DNA of 6,656 nt, taken from the NCBI GenBank assembly GCA_020439725.1, contig JAGQSE010000670.1, positions 1 through 6,656 of the forward strand, read 5' to 3'. This document shows positions 1 to 5,179 of this stretch, in pieces. This stretch comes from Acidobacteriota bacterium. GTDB lineage: Bacteria > Acidobacteriota > Thermoanaerobaculia > Multivoradales > JAHZIX01. The notes below the pieces were generated by a model that was not told the origin of the DNA, did not search any database, and saw only the letters and a list, made by a program, of their open reading frames with translations. Both the position numbers and the translations under genes were made by a program. Within the stretch, counting starts at the first letter, position 1, and each line of letters opens with the position of its first letter.

Positions 1-929
1 GTGCCGTCCATGTTGATGGTCGCCCCCATGGGCAGCACGAAGGAGCTCACCTTGTTCGACACGCCGACGCGCTTCTCGACGGCGTTCATCGTCACCGGCA
101 GCGTCGCCGCCGACGACGAGCTCGAGAAGGCCATGGTCAGCGGCTCGATCATGTTCTTGAAATGGATGCTCGGCTTGATCCGGCCGAGGAGGATCAGGAG
201 CAGCGGCAGCGTGACGAAGAGGTGGATGCTGAGGGCGCTGGCGATGGTTACCATGTAGAGCGCCAGCGCCTTGATCGAGCTGCCGTCGAGGCGGTCGGCG
301 GCACGGATCATCAGGCCCAGGACGCCGATGGGCGCCAGGCGGATCACCCAGCTGGTGATCTGCATCATCGCCTGGAAGGCGGCGTCGAAGAAGCCGAGGA
401 GCGCTTGCCCGGGCTTCTCGGGAAGGTGGACGATGGCAAGACCGAAGAGGATCGAGAACAGGATCAGCGCCAGCATGTCGCCCTGCGCCGCCGCAGCCGC
501 GACATTGGTCGGCACCATGCCGAGCAGGAGGTCCACCGGCGAGCTCGGCGTCGACAGCTCGGGGAGCGCCTGGGCGGTGGCCTTCGCGAGGTTGGCGCCG
601 TCGCCGGGGCGGATCAGGTTGACCACTAGGAGGCCGGTGAGGATCGCGAGCAGGCTCGACAGGACGTAGTACCCCATCGTCTTGCCGAACAACCGTCCGA
701 GGCTGCCACCGCCGCCGACCGAGGCGACGCCCGAGATCACCGAGGTCAGGACCAGCGGCACGATGACCATCCGCAGCAAGCGGACGAAGAGGTCACCGAG
801 CCAGCCGAGGTTCGCCGCAGCGCCCGGACCGGTCACGGAGTTGCCGCCGACCGCCAACCCGATCGCCATGGCCAGGAGGATCTGCCAGTGGAGCTTGCGG
901 TACCAGGGACGGGCGCTGGATTCGTGCAT
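1..929 (-). CDS. Sodium:dicarboxylate/amino-acid symporter (DAACS/SDF family), C-terminus cut by window edge
   Basis: The protein probably imports a dicarboxylate or acidic/neutral amino acid across the inner membrane with Na+ or H+. The minus strand stays open from an ATG at 929 to the left edge, giving 309 residues. The N-terminus fits the family: a short basic leader (WYRKLHWQ) followed by the first membrane helix. Several hydrophobic helices follow. A serine-rich hairpin, AFSSSSSAATLP, lies at residues 267-278 and matches the HP1 re-entrant loop of GltPh/EAAT-type carriers. The last visible residues read LPMGATINMDG plus a partial Thr codon, which is the TM7 NMDGT substrate/cation-binding motif. 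From the family's usual length of about 410-430 residues, roughly 100-120 residues lie outside the window (HP2 and TM8). The substrate cannot be told because the discriminating TM8 residues are missing. No Shine-Dalgarno sequence is visible before the ATG; the 3' arm of a nested inverted repeat occupies that position. The DUF481 gene lies upstream on the same strand. Confidence 0.95.
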   Translation of the reverse strand, partial: MHESSARPWYRKLHWQILLAMAIGLAVGGNSVTGPGAAANLGWLGDLFVRLLRMVIVPLVLTSVISGVASVGGGGSLGRLFGKTMGYYVLSSLLAILTGLLVVNLIRPGDGANLAKATAQALPELSTPSSPVDLLLGMVPTNVAAAAAQGDMLALILFSILFGLAIVHLPEKPGQALLGFFDAAFQAMMQITSWVIRLAPIGVLGLMIRAADRLDGSSIKALALYMVTIASALSIHLFVTLPLLLILLGRIKPSIHFKNMIEPLTMAFSSSSSAATLPVTMNAVEKRVGVSNKVSSFVLPMGATINMDG

Positions 930-933
930 GACA

Positions 934-985
934 GGGACGGTACGGCATAGAGCGGCGCTTCTGCAAGCGCCGCAAGGACCGTCCC
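934..985 (-). repeat. Nested perfect inverted repeats between the DUF481 and symporter genes
   Basis: Two perfect inverted repeats sit one inside the other. The outer arms are GGGACGGT at 934-941 and ACCGTCCC at 978-985 (8 bp). The inner arms are GCGGCGCTT at 952-960 and AAGCGCCGC at 965-973 (9 bp), around a 4-base loop. In minus-strand RNA the structure begins 15 bases after the DUF481 stop and ends 4 bases before the symporter ATG, where a ribosome-binding site would normally lie. No U-tract follows, so it is not a textbook rho-independent terminator. It could attenuate transcription between the two genes, stabilise the DUF481 message, or limit symporter translation. The arms are seen directly; the role is inferred. 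Confidence 0.6.
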
Positions 986-1000
986 GAGGCCGTTCGAGCC

Positions 1001-1771
1001 TCAGGAACCGGGGAGCTTGAGCACCAACGAGGCCGTGGTGGTCGTATCGGTGCGCTCGAAACCGGGTACTGGCTGGTTGTCGTAGCGCACCTGGTAGCCG
1101 GCCTTGAGCGCCCAGCGGCTGTTGAGGTTGGCCTGGACTCCGACCTCGCCCTCGAGCCGGTAGTCGTCCCCGTTGTCGAAGTTGGGGTAGTAGATCGCCT
1201 TGGCCACCGCCTCGGCGTTCTCCGACAGCACCCACTTGCCGTCGCTCCGGAGCAACGCGCCAAAGCTCTCGTCCGCGCCATCGATGCCGTCGAGCTCTTC
1301 GCGCGTCCAGGTCAGGGCGGCGAGCGACGAGAAGCTGTAGTGGTCACCGTCGACCCAAACACGCTTGACGCCGAGGTCGAGGATCGAGCGCAGGTCGATG
1401 CCGCTGAAGCGATCCTGCTCCACCTGGACGCCGGCGGTCAGCGACAGCCGCTCGGTGAGGTCGCGGGCACCTCGGAGCGAGGCACCGTAGCGTTCAGCAG
1501 TGGTCTCGCCCTGGTCCTCGGCGCGGAGCGCGTTGGCGCCGGCTTCGAGGCTCCACTCCTGCCAGTCACGGGTGTAGGCGGCGGTCAGACCGCCCGAGGA
1601 GGTGTCCGAGTTGCCGCTGGTGGCGACGTAGCTGAACCCGACCTCGAGCTTCCAGGGCGGCTTGGCGTCGGCGTCAGGCGCCGCGTCCTGGGCGTGGGCG
1701 GCGGCCGGCAGCCAGGCCGAGAGGGCGACGAGAAGGGTCGGCAGGAAGGTAGAACGTATCGAAATCTGCAT
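1001..1771 (-). CDS. DUF481 (YdiY-like) outer-membrane beta-barrel protein
   Basis: This is a 256-residue exported protein of the DUF481 family, whose members (such as E. coli YdiY, described as salt-induced) are predicted outer-membrane barrels of unknown molecular function. The start at 1771 was chosen over an in-frame ATG at 1876. It opens directly into a signal peptide (basic MQISIR, hydrophobic core residues 8-22, AHA|Q cleavage after residue 27), and a GGAG sequence lies 6 bases upstream. The mature part has alternating polar/hydrophobic beta-strand texture. It also carries family hallmarks: SGNSDT at 52-57, ERY at 93-95, and a C-terminal DNQPVPGFERTDTTTTASL stretch starting at residue 231. 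The chain ends LVLKLPGS, so the terminal aromatic residue typical of barrel proteins is absent. It lies 71 bases upstream of the symporter gene on the same strand. Co-transcription is possible but the intervening hairpins argue for some uncoupling. Confidence 0.88.
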   Translation of the reverse strand: MQISIRSTFLPTLLVALSAWLPAAAHAQDAAPDADAKPPWKLEVGFSYVATSGNSDTSSGGLTAAYTRDWQEWSLEAGANALRAEDQGETTAERYGASLRGARDLTERLSLTAGVQVEQDRFSGIDLRSILDLGVKRVWVDGDHYSFSSLAALTWTREELDGIDGADESFGALLRSDGKWVLSENAEAVAKAIYYPNFDNGDDYRLEGEVGVQANLNSRWALKAGYQVRYDNQPVPGFERTDTTTTASLVLKLPGS

Positions 1772-1777
1772 GGGATT

Positions 1778-1781
1778 CTCC
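1778..1781 (-). promoter_or_regulatory. Ribosome-binding site deciding the DUF481 start
   Basis: On the minus strand GGAG lies 6 bases before the ATG at 1771. The in-frame ATG at 1876 would add 35 residues before the signal peptide, which favours 1771. Confidence 0.6.
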
Positions 1782-1954
1782 GAGAAGACGCCCGTTTCGG
1801 GGCGCGTGGCAAGGGATGAAGACGCTCGCCAGAGCCGCCGTGTGGATGGGTGGGCGGCTCCGGTCGAGAGACCCATAGTCTAGCGCGAATGTGCGCGAGG
1901 CTTGATCGAGGCTCGCTCGAGGTGGGTTGGAGCAGGAAGGAGGAGGGAAGCAGA

Positions 1955-1986
1955 CCGGCGGAGCGAGCCGCTAGGCGCTCCGCCGG
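1955..1986 (-). terminator. Terminator-like hairpin after the mini zinc-ribbon gene
   Basis: A perfect 11-bp stem (CCGGCGGAGCG at 1955-1965, CGCTCCGCCGG at 1976-1986) encloses a 10-base loop. On the minus strand it starts 6 bases after the TGA of the 33-residue gene. It is followed by a pyrimidine-rich run (TCTGCTTCCCTCCTCCTTCC). A true U-tract is lacking, but position, stem strength and the C/U-rich tail fit a terminator in a GC-rich genome. It also supports the reality of the small gene. Confidence 0.6.
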
Positions 1987-1992
1987 CAGGCT

Positions 1993-2094
1993 TCACCACT
2001 GGACGAGGCAGCTCGGGCAGAGGTGGGGGCCGGTGTGCCCTTGAGGGCGCTCGCAGTGGCCACCGCAGAAGGGACAGGACGCATCGCACTTCAT
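1993..2094 (-). CDS. 33-residue cysteine-rich zinc-ribbon-like mini-protein
   Basis: This minus-strand frame starts with ATG at 2094 and ends with TGA at 1993-1995. The residues include CPFC at 7-10 and CPSC at 26-29, a Cx2C...Cx2C pair typical of a zinc ribbon. Cys3, Cys14, His13, His20 and His24 are further possible ligands, and residues 19-24 read GHTGPH. Six cysteines and three histidines in 33 residues strongly suggest metal binding and not chance. AAAGGAGG lies 5 bases upstream of the ATG, the best ribosome-binding site in the window, and a terminator-like hairpin follows the stop. There is no signal peptide or membrane segment, so the product should be cytoplasmic. I do not recognise a named family. 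It could be a free-standing zinc knuckle that binds nucleic acid or protein, or a metal buffer; function is unknown. It is transcribed away from the rhomboid-like gene, with 81 bases between the two starts. Confidence 0.75.
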   Translation of the reverse strand: MKCDASCPFCGGHCERPQGHTGPHLCPSCLVQW

Positions 2095-2099
2095 GACGA

Positions 2100-2107
2100 C
2101 CTCCTTT
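2100..2107 (-). promoter_or_regulatory. Strong Shine-Dalgarno of the mini zinc-ribbon gene
   Basis: On the minus strand AAAGGAGG ends 5 bases before the ATG at 2094. It is close to the full anti-Shine-Dalgarno complement and is the main non-protein evidence that this very short frame is translated. Confidence 0.75.
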
Positions 2108-2164
2108 CCTTCCTCAGCCTATCGCCCTTCACGGCGGCGAGACCCGTGGAGCGTAGAATGCCCC

Positions 2165-2170
2165 GGGAGG
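2165..2170 (+). promoter_or_regulatory. Ribosome-binding site of the rhomboid-like gene
   Basis: GGGAGG lies 5 bases before the ATG at 2176. It favours that start over the in-frame ATG at 2158, which has no comparable site. Confidence 0.6.
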
Positions 2171-2175
2171 TCTCG

Positions 2176-2973
2176 ATGAGGTACACGGATCCATACCGGG
2201 AACGGGTGAGCTTCGGCGGGTTTGGCGGCGGCGGACCGGTGCCGCGGGACATCTGGGTGCTGCTCGGTGTCGTCCTCTTTACCTTTTCGTTGCGCTTCTT
2301 CGCCGCCACGGCCCTCGTGCCGCAGCTCCTCGAGCTGACCCCGGCGGTCTTCCGGCTGGGATTCCTGTGGCAGCTGGTCACCTATCCCTTCATCGGCTCG
2401 GGGGCGCCCAGCGTCTGGTTCCTGATCGAGCTCCTGATCCTGTTCTGGTTCGCCCGTGACACCTTCAACGCGCTCGGTCAGCGACGCTTCTGGCGGCTGA
2501 CCCTGAGCGCCGCCCTGGCTGCTGGGCTGGTCGCATCGCTGGTCCAGCTGCTCCTCTTCCTGGCCCAAGGCGGCTTGGCCTTCAACATCTTCATCCTGAT
2601 GCAGGGCCAGCGGACGCTGACCGCGATCTACATCACCGCCTTTGCTGTGCTCTACCGCAATGCGACGATCCTCCTCTTCTTCGTCCTGCCCGTGCAGGCC
2701 CGCTGGTTCATCTGGATCCTGCTGCTGATGGCCTTCATGGGCTTCCTTGGGAGCAAAGACCTGGCGGGCTTCCTGGGGCTGTGCACGGCGGTCGGTGCGA
2801 CCGTGGTGCTGCTGACCCCCGGCGGCTGGCGCCAGACGCTCCACCGCTGGACGCTGCGCTGGCGCCAGGCGCGCTACCAGGCGGAGATGCGCCGGTTGCG
2901 CAGGAAGAGCGGCATCCACGCCGTCCCCGACGACCGTGGCGATGCGCCTCGCCGCGGCCCCTGGGTGAATTGA
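2176..2973 (+). CDS. Rhomboid-like membrane protein lacking catalytic residues (probable pseudoprotease)
   Basis: This 265-residue protein has about six membrane segments (roughly 26-46, 62-73, 79-93, 108-130, 148-171, 177-212). After a Gly-rich N-terminus (GGFGGGG at 14-20), the order resembles a six-helix rhomboid. It has LWQLVTYPFIG at 64-74 (rhomboid-like W-R/Q-L-x-T-Y-x-F), a helix ending FNALGQRRFWRL at 97-108, then AFAVLYRNATILLFF at 155-169 and VQARWFIW at 173-180, as seen after rhomboid TM4. Active rhomboids have GxSG at the start of TM4 and a His in TM6. Here the matching places read G143-Q-R-T146 and KDLAGFLG (194-201), with no Ser or His, so proteolysis is unlikely. The C-terminus is a basic cytoplasmic tail (residues 216-265). 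Such proteins may bind membrane clients instead of cutting them; no client is indicated here. The start was chosen for its GGGAGG site. The stop overlaps the next start (TGATG), implying coupled translation with the PLP-enzyme gene. Confidence 0.72.
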   Translation: MRYTDPYRERVSFGGFGGGGPVPRDIWVLLGVVLFTFSLRFFAATALVPQLLELTPAVFRLGFLWQLVTYPFIGSGAPSVWFLIELLILFWFARDTFNALGQRRFWRLTLSAALAAGLVASLVQLLLFLAQGGLAFNIFILMQGQRTLTAIYITAFAVLYRNATILLFFVLPVQARWFIWILLLMAFMGFLGSKDLAGFLGLCTAVGATVVLLTPGGWRQTLHRWTLRWRQARYQAEMRRLRRKSGIHAVPDDRGDAPRRGPWVN

Positions 2974-3956
2974 TGGCGCCGCCAGAGGCCCTTGCCGACG
3001 CGCCGGTCTGGAGCCGCCAGGTCCTCGACGAAGCTCGCCGGCGCATCGAGCCCTTCGTCCACCGCACACCGGTCCTGACCTCGTCGACCCTCGACGAGCG
3101 GCTCGGCGCGCGGGTGTTTTTCAAGTGCGAGAACTTCCAGAAGATCGGCGCCTTCAAGATTCGGGGTGCGACCAACGCCTTGCGCTCGATGGACCCGGAG
3201 CGCCGCGCCCGCGGTGTGGTCACCCACTCGTCGGGGAACCACGCCCAGGCGGTGGCGCTGGCGGCGCGCTCCCTCGGCGTCGCGGCCCATGTCGTGATGC
3301 CGCGCACCGCACCGGCCGTCAAACGGGCGGCGGTGGCGGGCTACGGTGCGCACATCCTCCCCTGCGAGCCGACGCTGGCGGCCCGTGAGGAGACCACCGC
3401 CGCGGTCATCGAGGAGACCGGCGCGGTCCTGGTCCACCCTTACAACGACGCGGCCATCATCGCCGGCCAGGCGACGGCGGCCATGGAGCTGGTCGAGGAC
3501 GTCCCCGGGCTCGACGTCGTGCTGGTGCCCGTGGGCGGCGGCGGACTGGCGGCGGGGACAGGTCTGGCGGTGAGCTACCTGTCTCCCGAAACCCGCGTCG
3601 TCGGTGCCGAACCCACCGGGGCCGACGACGCGTTCCGCTCCTTCGAGGCCGGGCGCATCGTGCCGGTGGCGACGCCGACGACGATCGCCGACGGGCTCCT
3701 GGCCACGGTCGGCACTCTCACCTTCCCGCTGCTCCGCGAGCACCTCGAACGCATCGTGACGGTGACCGACGAGCAGATCGTCGCCGCCATGCGTTTCTTG
3801 TGGGAGCGCCTCAAGATCGTCGTCGAGCCCTCGGGAGCGGTGCCGCTGGCGGCGCTCCTCACCGGCGAGCTCGACCTCCGCGGCCGGCGCGTGGGGGTGA
3901 TCCTGTCGGGGGGCAACGTCGACCTCGAACGTCTGCCCTGGACCGCCGGCGGCTGA
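2973..3956 (+). CDS. PLP-dependent threonine dehydratase / serine racemase-like enzyme
   Basis: A 327-residue cytosolic fold-type II PLP enzyme. Family reactions are deamination of L-threonine or L-serine to a 2-oxo acid plus ammonia, or serine racemization. Motifs in order: FQKIGAFKIRGA at 55-66 with Lys62 as the PLP Schiff-base lysine; SSGNHAQA at 86-93 (asparagine contacting PLP, serine that may act as second base); the phosphate-binding loop VGGGGLAAG at 187-195; EPSGA at 285-289; and LSGGN at 311-315, where Ser312 should contact the PLP ring nitrogen. Glu213, Ala217 and Asp219 in AEPTGADDA match the divalent-metal site of mammalian serine racemase. There is no C-terminal ACT domain, so it is not a full-length biosynthetic IlvA with isoleucine feedback control. 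It resembles catabolic TdcB or serine racemase. The ATG overlaps the rhomboid-like stop by one base and has only a weak ribosome-binding site, suggesting translational coupling. Substrate and main activity cannot be settled from sequence alone. Confidence 0.92.
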   Translation: MAPPEALADAPVWSRQVLDEARRRIEPFVHRTPVLTSSTLDERLGARVFFKCENFQKIGAFKIRGATNALRSMDPERRARGVVTHSSGNHAQAVALAARSLGVAAHVVMPRTAPAVKRAAVAGYGAHILPCEPTLAAREETTAAVIEETGAVLVHPYNDAAIIAGQATAAMELVEDVPGLDVVLVPVGGGGLAAGTGLAVSYLSPETRVVGAEPTGADDAFRSFEAGRIVPVATPTTIADGLLATVGTLTFPLLREHLERIVTVTDEQIVAAMRFLWERLKIVVEPSGAVPLAALLTGELDLRGRRVGVILSGGNVDLERLPWTAGG

Positions 3957-3961
3957 GCCTC

Positions 3962-5179
3962 TCAGTCGAACCGCAACAACCGCGCGCCGAGCATCGAGCT
4001 GGCGATGCCGAAGGCGAGCAACACCGCCGACGGCAGGATCACCGCATCGACCCCACGACCGAAGGAGATCAGCGCGTGGAGCGCGTCCATGGCCCAGGCC
4101 GTGGGCACCGCGTGAGCCACGACCCGGAGCCAGTGGGGCATCACCTCGGCGGGCCACCAGCAGCCGCCGAGGGATGCCATGACCATCGAGCCGATCCAGC
4201 CGATACCCGAGGCCTGGTCCGGGGTCGAGACCCATGCCCCGAGAAGCGTCGCGATCCCTGCCACCGCCACCGCGTAGCTCGCCAGCACCAGCGTCAAGCC
4301 CACCGGCGAGGTGCCCCAGGAGAGACCGAAGACGAAACGGCCGACGACGACCAGGACGACGATCTGTAGCCCGGCGATGAGCAGCCGGCCGAGGACCTTG
4401 CCGGCGAAGATCTGCCCCGGCCGGATCGGCAGCGCCGCCTGGCGCCGGAGGGTCCCCGTGACCTTCTCCTGGGCAAGGAAGACCCCGCCGTAGATCATCG
4501 TCATCATCAGCACGATGCCGGTCAGGGTACCGGGGATGCTCTGCGCCCGCCCCTGGATCACCGGGGTGCCGCGACCGGCGTCGCTGGCGTGCACCTGGAC
4601 CAACACCGGTCGGGTGGCGAGGCGCTCCATGCCGATGCGCAAGGCCTCGTCGTCGAGCTCGTCGTCGGCCTCGCTTTCGGACAGTGCGCGGAGCTCGACC
4701 AGGCGACCCAGGAGCCGCGCGATCACTCGTACGAGGTGCATCTGGGCGGCGACGGTGTACTGCTGGTTGGCGCCGCCACGGCTCGCCAGCTCCAGGGTCT
4801 GCTGCTCGCCGGCCAGGGCGCCGGCGGTAAAGCCCTCCGGGATCACCAGCACACGCAGAGGAGCTTCCTCGTCAGTCTCTGGCGTCTCGGCGTCTCCCGC
4901 CGCGGCGTCGGCGGCTTCATCCGCCGGGGTCTTCTCGACCAGCTGAAGCCGCTCGTCGTCGAGCTCGGCGACCAACGCCCGCGCCAGCCAACCGCCGTCG
5001 TGATCCTCGACGGTGAGGTGGATCTTGGGCGGGCCGCCGTCGCCACCGCCCCCCAAGTTGCTGAACAACCACATGAAAGCGACGGGCAAGAGCAACATCC
5101 AGAACAGTGCGGCGCGATCGCGCAGGGTCAACCGCAGATCGAGCAGCGCGAGACGCCAGGTCTTGGCCAGCGGGCTCAT
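3962..5179 (-). CDS. ABC-2 type exporter permease, second paralogue
   Basis: This is a 405-residue inner-membrane permease of the ABC-2 (NatB / ABC2_membrane_3-like) class. The start at 5179 is supported by GGGGAGG 4 bases upstream and by the N-terminus (MSPLAKTWRLALLDLRLTLR), a typical cytoplasmic amphipathic lead-in; the frame extends further upstream but only as a shadow of the neighbouring gene. TM1 spans about residues 23-42. A large extracytoplasmic domain covers about 43-214, including a low-complexity acidic stretch at about 86-106. Then come TM2 (about 218-236), the cytoplasmic coupling motif EKVTGTLRRQAALPI (238-252), and four further hydrophobic segments to residue 400. PKIHLTVEDHDGGWLARALV near the N-terminus mirrors the neighbouring permease. 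Its ATG overlaps the upstream permease's stop by four bases (ATGA). It should pair with that permease and the ATPase in one exporter; the substrate is unknown (drug, lipid, peptide or ion are all possible in this family). It ends 5 bases from the convergent PLP-enzyme gene. Confidence 0.9.
   Translation of the reverse strand: MSPLAKTWRLALLDLRLTLRDRAALFWMLLLPVAFMWLFSNLGGGGDGGPPKIHLTVEDHDGGWLARALVAELDDERLQLVEKTPADEAADAAAGDAETPETDEEAPLRVLVIPEGFTAGALAGEQQTLELASRGGANQQYTVAAQMHLVRVIARLLGRLVELRALSESEADDELDDEALRIGMERLATRPVLVQVHASDAGRGTPVIQGRAQSIPGTLTGIVLMMTMIYGGVFLAQEKVTGTLRRQAALPIRPGQIFAGKVLGRLLIAGLQIVVLVVVGRFVFGLSWGTSPVGLTLVLASYAVAVAGIATLLGAWVSTPDQASGIGWIGSMVMASLGGCWWPAEVMPHWLRVVAHAVPTAWAMDALHALISFGRGVDAVILPSAVLLAFGIASSMLGARLLRFD

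Larger units (their letters stand above)
1772..1992. other. Non-coding stretch between the DUF481 and mini zinc-ribbon genes
   Basis: These 221 bases hold no supportable gene; short frames here lack a start context and resemble no protein. The stretch should contain the DUF481 promoter. A possible -10 (TAGACT, minus strand, 1882-1877) is present but has no convincing -35, so it is not called. The right end carries the terminator-like hairpin at 1955-1986, with a purine-rich plus strand at about 1930-1954 that is the complement of the terminator's pyrimidine tail. Confidence 0.6.
2095..2175. promoter_or_regulatory. Divergent intergenic region between the mini zinc-ribbon and rhomboid-like genes
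   Basis: These 81 bases must hold 5' control elements for both divergent genes unless transcription comes from elsewhere. A TAGAAT at 2154-2159 resembles a -10 box on the plus strand. However, it would start the transcript inside the GGGAGG Shine-Dalgarno sequence, so it is doubtful. GAGACC (2139-2144) and GGTCTC (2169-2174) form a 6-bp inverted repeat touching that ribosome-binding site. Promoters could not be assigned with confidence. Confidence 0.35.

Noticed and set aside
162..1020. Several long plus-strand open frames across the symporter gene
   Set aside because: They are shadows of the symporter in GC-rich DNA; they show low-complexity Arg/Gly/Glu-rich sequence with no family resemblance, while the minus strand gives a clear DAACS protein.
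1772..1876. Longer DUF481 protein starting at the ATG at 1876
   Set aside because: It would place 35 non-conserved residues before an intact signal peptide, and the ATG at 1771 has a suitably spaced GGAG.
1877..1882. TAGACT (minus strand) as a -10 box for the DUF481 gene
   Set aside because: No acceptable -35 lies about 17 bases upstream, so it cannot be told from chance.
2154..2159. TAGAAT as a -10 promoter box for the rhomboid-like gene
   Set aside because: The predicted transcript start would fall inside the Shine-Dalgarno sequence and no -35 box sits at the right distance.
2139..2174. GAGACC/GGTCTC inverted repeat overlapping the rhomboid-like ribosome-binding site
   Set aside because: Six base pairs with a 24-base spacer is expected often by chance in GC-rich DNA; noted but not called as an operator or switch.
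2119..3069. 316-residue minus-strand open frame over the rhomboid-like gene
   Set aside because: Its translation is Arg/Gln/Glu-rich antisense noise; the plus strand carries coherent membrane helices and a ribosome-binding site.
2874..4235. 453-residue minus-strand open frame over the PLP-enzyme gene
   Set aside because: It is the antisense of a protein with every expected PLP-enzyme motif and has no recognisable content.
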